DNA from: Bacteroidales bacterium UBA5762
GTDB lineage: Bacteria; Bacteroidota; Bacteroidia; Bacteroidales; TTA-H9
NCBI GenBank assembly: GCA_002418865.1
Contig: DIEY01000034.1
Span: forward strand, 4,740-44,988
Reading direction: 5' to 3'
DNA length: 40,249 nucleotides
Shown here: piece after piece, positions 33,959 to 40,249 of the stretch
How the letters are laid out: each line of letters opens with the position of its first letter
Position numbering within the stretch: the first letter of the stretch is position 1
Position numbers and translations under genes: made by a program
The notes under the pieces: model-generated
What the model saw: the letters and a program-made list of their open reading frames with translations, nothing else
Database searches by the model: none
What the model was told of the DNA's origin: nothing

Positions 33959-34670
33959 AAAGTTTATGGGCTTCGGCAAAACTGTAATAATTGTTGATCC
34001 CAATAATAAGATGATCGAGAAGGGTAATATCGAGCAATTTACACGCAGCAGCAATTTTTTCGGTGAGATTGACATCGGCGGCACTCGGTTGAAGGTTTCC
34101 TGAGGGGTGGTTATGCGCTATAATTAGAGATGATGCAAATTTTTCGAGGGCTAAACGCATGATTCGCTTAGGGTCAACTATCGTTCCATCTGTCCCTCCT
34201 TCTCCAATTAAAACAGGTTCACCTAAAGGATTGTTAGCCTTATTCAAAAACAAGGCATAAAATCTCTCATAATGATTATCTTCCAAATATTTCCTGAAAA
34301 TTTGGTAAGCATCCTTGCTCGATTGAATTTTGCCATGTTCGAAGGCTTCTTCGGAAAGTCGGCGTTTGCCAAGCTCCAAAGCCGCTTTTATGCTGACAGC
34401 CTTAGCCATGCCAATTCCTTTATATTTCATCAAATCCGATAACTCCAGTCGCGAAAGAGACGTTAAATTGTTTTGATTATCTTGCAATATATGCTTAGCC
34501 AAATCTAAAGCGTTCTCTTCGCTATTACCCGAAGAAATCAAAATAGCCAATAATTCAGCATTGCTCAAAGAATCAGGACCTTTTTTCAGCATCTTTTCCC
34601 GAGGCCGGTCATCCTCTGGCCATTGATGAATACTTTTACTCCCTTCCTTCTTTTTCATAAAATTCTCCAT
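33957..34670 (-). CDS. radC: RadC family JAB-domain protein
   Basis: 237 aa. N-terminal helix-hairpin-helix-like domain (LSNAELLAILISSG, MKYKGIGMAKAVSIKAALELG) followed by a JAB/MPN metalloprotein domain with HNHPSGNLQPSAADVNLT, where the two His and the Asp form the metal site. Named DNA repair protein RadC, although the repair role is disputed. In-frame starts at 34670 and 34658 (MKKKEGSK) are both possible. A monocistronic minus-strand gene, with a 249-nt gap to the GH92 gene upstream. Confidence 0.94.
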   Translation of the reverse strand: MENFMKKKEGSKSIHQWPEDDRPREKMLKKGPDSLSNAELLAILISSGNSEENALDLAKHILQDNQNNLTSLSRLELSDLMKYKGIGMAKAVSIKAALELGKRRLSEEAFEHGKIQSSKDAYQIFRKYLEDNHYERFYALFLNKANNPLGEPVLIGEGGTDGTIVDPKRIMRLALEKFASSLIIAHNHPSGNLQPSAADVNLTEKIAAACKLLDITLLDHLIIGINNYYSFAEAHKL

Positions 34671-34919
34671 TTACCAAAGTAAAATTAAAACTTTAACTGA
34701 TTCTTTCATTTCAATTTTAAAGAAAATTAAAAATTTCTAAATCTTTACACTACCGAAAGCTTCATCCCTTGAGATTTCCAGTCAATTCAAATTGCGTGTT
34801 CACATAAGACTTAATATCTCAATTCTAACATAAATCTATGCATCCAGATGAACTGTAGTTTCTTTCCTATTTTTTAATAATTCAAAAAAACCAGCTCGAT
34901 TCGGTGCATTGAGAATTCT

Positions 34920-37196
34920 TCAAATTTTAGGACTCTTTCCCATAATAAACTCCAGCTGAGCGCCATCTTTCAAATCAGAATGATGAATAAATGGAGTGGA
35001 AAGGGGTTTGCCATTGAGGAGAACTTGCTGTACATACGGTTTATCAGCATGAAAATTTCTTGTTACAATATGAATATTACTTCCATTCTCCAGCCGAAGG
35101 TTAATTTCCTTAAAAGCGGGTTTCCCTAAAGCATATTCGGTACTGCCCGGGCAAATAGGATAAAATCCCAGGGAACTAAAGATATACCATGCCGACATCT
35201 GGCCGCAATCATCATTGCCGCAAAGTCCAGATGGTGAATTTCGATAAAAGGTTTTCAGAATTTTTTCAACCTTTAATCCCGTTTTCCATGGATGCGCAGT
35301 GTAATTATATAAATAAGGAATATGATGTCCGGGTTCATTTCCATGGATATAATTTCCCATCACCCCATCTTTACTAATGTCTTCTGTATTTTCGTAATAT
35401 TTTTCAGGCAACACCATAGTGAACAAGGTATCGAGATAAGCTTCGAGTTTGTCTGCCCCACCCATCAGTTGCATTAAACCTTCTATATCGTGTGGTACAA
35501 AGAGGCTATAGGTCCATGCGTTCCCCTCTATGAAGCCTTGATTGTGAGTAGAAAGAGGATCGAAAGGTTTCACAAAATGTCCATTGCGTTTTTTAGGACG
35601 CATCATACCAGTTTCATAATCGAATACATTGCGATAATTTAAAGAACGATTTTTGAAAATTTTTGCCAAACTATCTTTTCCGATGGTTAAGGCCATTTGC
35701 GAAAGCGTCCAGTCGTCGTATGCATATTCAAGTGTTGTTGAGACCGATGTAGAGGATGTTTCCGAGGCAACATATCCCAATTGCATATATTCATCCAGAC
35801 CATCGTACGATTTGTAGGTTGCCGTTTGGAGCATAGCCTTCAGGGCTTCGTCGGGTGGAAAACCTCGGATACCTTTAACCCAGGCATCGGCAATGACCGA
35901 TAAGGCATGATACCCCGTCATACACCAATTTTCGTTGGCATGATGCGACCATACGGGAAGCATGCCATGCACACTCTGATTAGCATGTGCCAACATGGAA
36001 AGAATCATATCGTTAGCTTGTAACGGATGATAGAGCAAAAGGAAAGGATGAAGGGCACGAAAAGTATCCCATAGCGAAAAAACCGTGTAATTAGTAAATC
36101 CTATGGCAGTATGAATCTCATAATCGAGACCCCGATATTTAGCATCTATATCCTGATAGATATTTGGACTCAATAATGCATGATACAATGCAGTATAAAA
36201 CACGATTTTTTCTTCATCAGAAGCCACAATTTGTACTCTGTCCAATTCAGCATCCCAGCTTTGTGTCGCCTGATAGCGAATCTCATCAAAGTTAAAAGGA
36301 ACTGCCTCCGCAAGCAAATTTTTTAGGGCACCCTGTTCGCTTACCCCTGAAATACCCATCTTGACTACTAATTGGTCACCCGACCGCATATCGAAATTAA
36401 AAATAGCCTTTAATTTTTTACCGCTACGTTCCGGAAAATTATGATCCATATTCCACCTTCGCCAAAAACCAGTATATGTTTCCTTATCAAGATTTAATAA
36501 ATAATATTCTTGTATGGGCTTAGAAAATGTCATGGCAAAATAGATGAATCTATCGCGGGCCCAACCGTTAGTTTGACGATAACCTACGACCAAGGTATCA
36601 TTAATGACGCGCAACGAGCTCCACACTACTTTACCATCGTAGTTATATATACCATGCATCATATCGAGTAAAAGATAGCAACTGTCGGTACGATGAAAGG
36701 TATACCGATGTACACCTGTGCGCTGAGTGGCCGTAAGTTCTACATTGATGTCATAATCGGTAAGATAAACCCTGTAATATCCAGCTTCGGCTTTTTCACT
36801 GTTCTTGTCGTATCTGCTTCTGTAGCCACTCCTCGGTTGTGAGGCTATGCCGGGATTGATTTTTACCTCACCCGAAACAGGCATCAATAAAAAATCGCCC
36901 AAATCAGAATGACCCGTACCATTAAAATGAGTGTGGCTGAATCCTACGATAGTCGGATCATTGTACTGATACCCTGCACAATATTGATAAACCAAAGGAT
37001 TATAAGTATTCCCTTCATTATAGGGAATTGTATCGGTATCTGGACTCAACTGAACAAATCCGAAAGGAAGTGTAGCTCCCGGAAAAGTATGCCCCATCCG
37101 GTCGGTTCCAATAAATGGATTCACGTATTTTGAATTTCCCTGACCAAATACCCATCCATAGGCCAATAAACTGATAATGAGTAAAACCTTCTTCAT
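34920..37196 (-). CDS. GH92 family alpha-mannosidase, secreted
   Basis: 758 aa calcium-dependent exo-alpha-mannosidase. Signal peptide about 1-19 (LLIISLLAYGWVFG), mature start KYVNPFIGTDRMGHTFPGAT, the usual GH92 opening. Further signatures: GFSHTHFNGTGHSDLGD, EGNAWTYSLFVPHD, GNEPGHHIPYLYNYTA containing the presumed acid Glu, and GNDDCGQMSAWYIFSSLGFY containing the presumed base Asp pair. Full length for the family. Likely acts on mannose-rich N-glycans or related host or yeast glycans; linkage specificity cannot be told. There is no SusC/SusD pair in the window, so it is not in a visible polysaccharide utilisation locus. Confidence 0.96.
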   Translation of the reverse strand: MKKVLLIISLLAYGWVFGQGNSKYVNPFIGTDRMGHTFPGATLPFGFVQLSPDTDTIPYNEGNTYNPLVYQYCAGYQYNDPTIVGFSHTHFNGTGHSDLGDFLLMPVSGEVKINPGIASQPRSGYRSRYDKNSEKAEAGYYRVYLTDYDINVELTATQRTGVHRYTFHRTDSCYLLLDMMHGIYNYDGKVVWSSLRVINDTLVVGYRQTNGWARDRFIYFAMTFSKPIQEYYLLNLDKETYTGFWRRWNMDHNFPERSGKKLKAIFNFDMRSGDQLVVKMGISGVSEQGALKNLLAEAVPFNFDEIRYQATQSWDAELDRVQIVASDEEKIVFYTALYHALLSPNIYQDIDAKYRGLDYEIHTAIGFTNYTVFSLWDTFRALHPFLLLYHPLQANDMILSMLAHANQSVHGMLPVWSHHANENWCMTGYHALSVIADAWVKGIRGFPPDEALKAMLQTATYKSYDGLDEYMQLGYVASETSSTSVSTTLEYAYDDWTLSQMALTIGKDSLAKIFKNRSLNYRNVFDYETGMMRPKKRNGHFVKPFDPLSTHNQGFIEGNAWTYSLFVPHDIEGLMQLMGGADKLEAYLDTLFTMVLPEKYYENTEDISKDGVMGNYIHGNEPGHHIPYLYNYTAHPWKTGLKVEKILKTFYRNSPSGLCGNDDCGQMSAWYIFSSLGFYPICPGSTEYALGKPAFKEINLRLENGSNIHIVTRNFHADKPYVQQVLLNGKPLSTPFIHHSDLKDGAQLEFIMGKSPKI

Positions 37197-37327
37197 TGAA
37201 TATTTTTATAAACTTTAGAAATAATAAAGCACGAAATTATGGAAAAGGTACTAAAGATTCTAAATCCCACTATAAATTCATCTTAAATTCTTTTCACGCT
37301 TTTATAGGGACAAGCATGAATTTGCCA

Positions 37328-37335
37328 TATTTTTG
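37328..37335 (+). promoter_or_regulatory. -7 promoter element for parE
   Basis: TATTTTTG, exact TAnnTTTG match, ending 18 nt before the ATG at 37353. No exact -33 TTTG at the usual spacing. Confidence 0.4.
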
Positions 37336-37352
37336 CAAAAAGGGATGAAATA

Positions 37353-39209
37353 ATGAGTTCGCCTACAGAATCGGTAGATTATAATGAAGAAAGTATTCGT
37401 TCGCTCGATTGGCGTGAACATATACGCATGCGGCCAGGAATGTATATTGGCAAGCTCGGCGATGGGGCTTCACACGACGATGGCATCTATGTCCTCTTAA
37501 AAGAAGTGCTGGACAATGCCATTGATGAATTCGTGATGGGATTTGGCAAAACCATAGAAGTTAATATTCAAGACCACAAAGTAAGTGTGAGAGACTTTGG
37601 CAGGGGTATTCCCTTGGGTAGCGTGGTGGAATGTGTTTCGAAAATCAATACTGGAGCAAAGTATGATTCTAAGGTTTTTAAAAAGTCGGTAGGATTAAAT
37701 GGAGTTGGAAGCAAAGCCGTTAATGCTTTATCGTCATGGTTTCAGATTCAAAGCATTCGCGATGGAAAAACAAAAATTGCCGAATTTCATAAAGGTTTGT
37801 TGATAAAAGAAGTAGAAGAACCCTGCGATTTGCGCTCTGGCACCCTTGTCAGTTTTATACCCGATGAAGAAATCTTCGGCAATTATCACTTTCTTAACGA
37901 ACATGTGGAACGACAACTTTGGAATTATGCTTTTTTGAATAACGGACTTACCATTCTCTTTAATGGGCAGCGACTTCAGGCAAAAAATGGATTAGCCGAT
38001 TTGCTTGAGGTGAACATGGAAACCGAACCTCTTTATCCCATCATTTATTTAAAAAATGCTGATTTTGAATGTGCCTTTACGCACGATGCCTCTCATTACG
38101 GTGAAGAGTATTATACATTTGTGAACGGACAACATACCATTCAAGGGGGAACACATCAGCAGACTTTTAGAGAAGCGTATGTAAAAACCATTCGTGATTT
38201 TTTTAAGAAAGATTACGATACCTCCGACATTCGCACTGGTCTTATTGCAGCCATTAGCATAAAAATCCAAGAACCTGTTTTCGAGTCACAAACAAAAACT
38301 CGTCTTGGATCCACACTGATGGAGCCTGAGGGGCAAAGTATCAGTAAATACATACATGATTTTCTAAAAAAACATCTCGACAATTATCTGCATATTAATC
38401 CTTCCACGGCCGAAGCCATTCAGCGTAAAATTATTCAAAATGAGAAAGAACGTAAGGAAATGGCAGGCATTAAGAAGCTTGCCCGCGAGCGTGCCAAGAA
38501 AGTAAGCCTTCACAATAAAAAATTGCGCGATTGCCGAATTCACTACAATTCGAACGATCCTCGCAAACTCGAATCCACACTTTTTATCACTGAAGGAGAT
38601 TCAGCAAGTGGTTCCATCACTAAAAGCCGCGACGTTAATACCCAAGCCGTATTTAGCCTCAAAGGCAAACCCCTGAATAGTTATGGACTTTCAAAAAAAA
38701 TCGTTTACGAAAACGAAGAATTCAACCTCTTGCAATCTGCCCTCGATATAGAAGACGGATTGGAAAATCTTCGTTACAATCAGATTGTGATTGCCACCGA
38801 TGCCGACGTGGATGGCATGCATATCCGACTGCTACTGCTCACATTTTTCCTGCAGTTTTTCCCTGATCTAGTGAAAGCCGGACATTTATTCATTTTGCAA
38901 ACTCCTTTATTCAGAGTAAGAAATAAACAACATACCTTTTATTGTTACAACGAAGAAGAAAAAGAAGAAGCCTTGGCTAAAACGGGAAAAAATGCAGAAA
39001 TTACAAGATTTAAAGGTTTGGGAGAAATTTCTCCGGAAGAATTTCGCCATTTCATCGGCCCACAAATGCGTCTCGACCCGGTAATCCTTCGCAAAGATCA
39101 ATCTATCAACGAAATACTTGCTTATTACATGGGGAAAAATACGCCTCAACGCCAGTCATTTATCATAGATAACCTTCGCTATGAGGCCGATGCTATATTC
39201 GTAGATTGA
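37353..39209 (+). CDS. parE: DNA topoisomerase IV subunit B
   Basis: ATPase subunit of topoisomerase IV, which unlinks replicated chromosomes. 618 aa. GHKL ATPase: EHIRMRPGMYIGKLGDG, KEVLDNAIDEF, VSVRDFGRGIP, NGVGSKAVNALS; a transducer domain; then the TOPRIM domain with FITEGDSASGS and IATDADVDGMHIRLLLLTFF and the C-terminal QRFKGLGE-like stretch ITRFKGLGEIS. The length and the LLLLTFFLQFFPDLV stretch are typical of Bacteroidota ParE rather than GyrB. parC, the usual neighbour, is not here: a short coiled-coil gene follows instead. Confidence 0.95.
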   Translation: MSSPTESVDYNEESIRSLDWREHIRMRPGMYIGKLGDGASHDDGIYVLLKEVLDNAIDEFVMGFGKTIEVNIQDHKVSVRDFGRGIPLGSVVECVSKINTGAKYDSKVFKKSVGLNGVGSKAVNALSSWFQIQSIRDGKTKIAEFHKGLLIKEVEEPCDLRSGTLVSFIPDEEIFGNYHFLNEHVERQLWNYAFLNNGLTILFNGQRLQAKNGLADLLEVNMETEPLYPIIYLKNADFECAFTHDASHYGEEYYTFVNGQHTIQGGTHQQTFREAYVKTIRDFFKKDYDTSDIRTGLIAAISIKIQEPVFESQTKTRLGSTLMEPEGQSISKYIHDFLKKHLDNYLHINPSTAEAIQRKIIQNEKERKEMAGIKKLARERAKKVSLHNKKLRDCRIHYNSNDPRKLESTLFITEGDSASGSITKSRDVNTQAVFSLKGKPLNSYGLSKKIVYENEEFNLLQSALDIEDGLENLRYNQIVIATDADVDGMHIRLLLLTFFLQFFPDLVKAGHLFILQTPLFRVRNKQHTFYCYNEEEKEEALAKTGKNAEITRFKGLGEISPEEFRHFIGPQMRLDPVILRKDQSINEILAYYMGKNTPQRQSFIIDNLRYEADAIFVD

Positions 39210-39318
39210 TTGAAATCCTCAATTGAACATTCTCCAAATAAATCAAGGAGGAAAAATTTTTGTTATGAATAGATTTACTGTTTTCGGAAAGTTATAGTGA
39301 TTATTACTAAAAACCATA

Positions 39319-39326
39319 TAAATTTG
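39319..39326 (+). promoter_or_regulatory. -7 promoter element for the coiled-coil protein
   Basis: TAAATTTG, exact TAnnTTTG match, about 70 nt before the ATG at 39398, giving a leader of around 65 nt. It shows that the gene is probably not in the parE operon. Confidence 0.4.
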
Positions 39327-39397
39327 CGCAAGACAGCCAGACATTTTACATAATCATACATTCAATTCATTGTTAAACATTTAAAAATATACGAGTC

Positions 39398-39682
39398 ATG
39401 GATAGAGAAACATTCAAAGAAAATGCTAAAAAAAGTATAGACGATATATTTGCTAAGATCGATGAATTAGAAGCCAAAAAAGATAAGGCTAAAGCTGAAA
39501 CTCAAGCCGAATATGAAGCAAAGATCAACGAGCTGAAGGCAAAAAAAGAAGAGCTTCTAAAAAAATATGAAGAACTTAACAATGCAACCGATGAAAAATG
39601 GGATGAAGTCAAAATTATTTTTTCGTCTGCAATGGATTCGTTTAAAGAAGGTTTCTCAAAAATTTCTTCCATTTTTAAATAA
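39398..39682 (+). CDS. Small charged coiled-coil protein, unknown
   Basis: 94 aa, very rich in Lys, Glu and Ala. The middle (DELEAKKDKAKAETQAEYEA and the following KINELKAKKEELLKKYEEL) is one long predicted coiled coil; the C-terminus (SAMDSFKEGFSKISSIF) is amphipathic. No signal peptide or cofactor site. Small coiled-coil proteins of this kind occur in Bacteroidota, often as stress-related proteins of unknown function. Convergent with rfbB, own promoter. Confidence 0.75.
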   Translation: MDRETFKENAKKSIDDIFAKIDELEAKKDKAKAETQAEYEAKINELKAKKEELLKKYEELNNATDEKWDEVKIIFSSAMDSFKEGFSKISSIFK

Positions 39683-39787
39683 AAATTGAAACTCACCCCA
39701 AGTTTTGAGGAAAATTGTTGCTGAATGCCACAGGAATATAGGATTTAACCCAATCAAAGGAAAAACTCGAACAACGGAAGAGCAGGT

Positions 39788-40249
39788 TTATCGTTTTATA
39801 TATTGTTCTTCATAATACTTCTGATATTCTCCAGAAGTTACATGGGCTAGCCATTCAGGATTTGAGAGATACCAGTCGATTGTTTTTTCGAGGCCTTCTT
39901 CGAAAGTCACGCTGGGCTCCCATCCCAATTGTTCCTCCAGCTTAGACGAATCGATGGCATAACGCAGGTCATGTCCAGCTCTATCTTTAACAAAAGTAAT
40001 TAGCCTTTCTGAGGTTCCCGAAGGCCTTCCAAGCTTGCGATCCATTATTCTGCATAAAAGTCTTATCAAGTCGATGTTCTTCCATTCGTTATGACAGCCA
40101 ATATTATATGTTTCACCATTGGGTGCACGATGAAAAATCAGATCGATGGCTGCAGCATGATCTTCAACCCATAACCAATCTCTAATGTTTTCGCCTTTTC
40201 CATAAACTGGTAAGGCTAAATTGAAACGAATATTGTTGATACACAAAGG
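39788..40249 (-). CDS. rfbB: dTDP-glucose 4,6-dehydratase, C-terminal part (cut by window end)
   Basis: 153 codons of the 3' part are inside the window; the 5' part, with the Rossmann motif and the YxxxK active site, is missing. The visible part has the family stretch LPVYGKGENIRDWLWVEDHA (substrate-binding region), GETYNIGCHNEW, then FVKDRAGHDLRYAIDSSKLE and the tail LGWEPSVTFEEGLEKTIDWY. The frame is open at the window edge; a TTG at 40246 is an internal leucine, not a start. It makes dTDP-4-keto-6-deoxyglucose for surface sugars such as rhamnose; the rest of the pathway would be upstream, outside the window. Confidence 0.9.
   Translation of the reverse strand, partial: PLCINNIRFNLALPVYGKGENIRDWLWVEDHAAAIDLIFHRAPNGETYNIGCHNEWKNIDLIRLLCRIMDRKLGRPSGTSERLITFVKDRAGHDLRYAIDSSKLEEQLGWEPSVTFEEGLEKTIDWYLSNPEWLAHVTSGEYQKYYEEQYIKR

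Noticed and set aside
39245..39297. Ten-codon frame (MNRFTVFGKL) with AAGGAGG 13 nt upstream, after parE
   Set aside because: Too short and the spacing is too long; Bacteroidota rarely depend on Shine-Dalgarno sequences; no attenuator structure follows. Not convincing as a leader peptide.
40244..40246. TTG as a start codon for a 152-aa protein at the right edge
   Set aside because: The reading frame continues to the window end and the residues match the interior of RfbB, so this is an internal Leu codon of a truncated gene.
1..40249. CRISPR arrays, insertion sequences, prophage genes, toxin-antitoxin pairs, tRNA or rRNA genes
   Set aside because: All gene-free stretches were read and none shows regular repeats, transposase-like frames or tRNA cloverleaf sequences. 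Short tRNAs hidden in coding regions cannot be fully excluded by eye.

Overview
The window is a 40.2 kb, AT-rich stretch of a Bacteroidota chromosome, most like an anaerobic, peptide-using member of Bacteroidales or a relative. The evidence is a type IX secretion sorting domain, an S46 dipeptidyl peptidase, a GH92 mannosidase, a guaB-PpiC-SurA-MoxR gene order that I recall from Bacteroides-type genomes, many short lipoproteins, and Bacteroidota-type promoters. About a dozen gene starts have a perfect TAnnTTTG -7 element upstream, usually with a poor -33 element and weak or no Shine-Dalgarno sequence. No rRNA, tRNA, CRISPR array, transposase or phage gene was seen. Gene content is mainly housekeeping and accessory metabolism.

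Left part (1-8449): the first codons of a response regulator at the edge, its likely partner Cache-domain histidine kinase, a secreted S9 (DPP5-like) lipoprotein peptidase, then a tight operon of two GT4 glycosyltransferases flanking a flippase-like membrane protein, probably for glycolipid or surface glycan synthesis. Middle left (8787-16881): a Tat-exported Gfo/Idh/MocA oxidoreductase; a complete 2-oxoacid (pyruvate or branched-chain) dehydrogenase operon E1alpha-E1beta-E2-E3 on the minus strand; a membrane zinc-ribbon protein followed by a secreted EEP-family phosphodiesterase; and a small lipoprotein.

Middle (16486-28237): a long minus-strand run. In transcription order it holds a T9SS-sorted fibronectin-like protein, guaB, a large two-domain PpiC isomerase, a degenerate PPIase-like lipoprotein, a SurA-like isomerase, a MoxR AAA ATPase, a DPP11-type S46 peptidase and a small lipoprotein. 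The two isomerases and the lipoprotein look like an envelope-protein folding set.

Right part (28507-40249): rpe plus an overlapping EEP gene; a dihydroorotate-dehydrogenase-like protein lacking the usual catalytic motif; a HxlR regulator divergent from a small operon (dienelactone hydrolase, mini-thioredoxin, two-TM protein, DoxX) with a large palindrome holding both -7 elements between them; radC; a secreted GH92 alpha-mannosidase; parE without parC beside it; a small coiled-coil protein; and the 3' part of rfbB cut by the window end.

The most distinctive signal is the 31316-33726 module: a one-cysteine HxlR regulator, a 49-bp palindromic control region, four redox/electrophile-type genes and a clear terminator. 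Other non-coding signals are a tandem repeat upstream of guaB, a 21-nt inverted repeat between doxX and radC, and a hairpin-like repeat in the glycosyltransferase leader.
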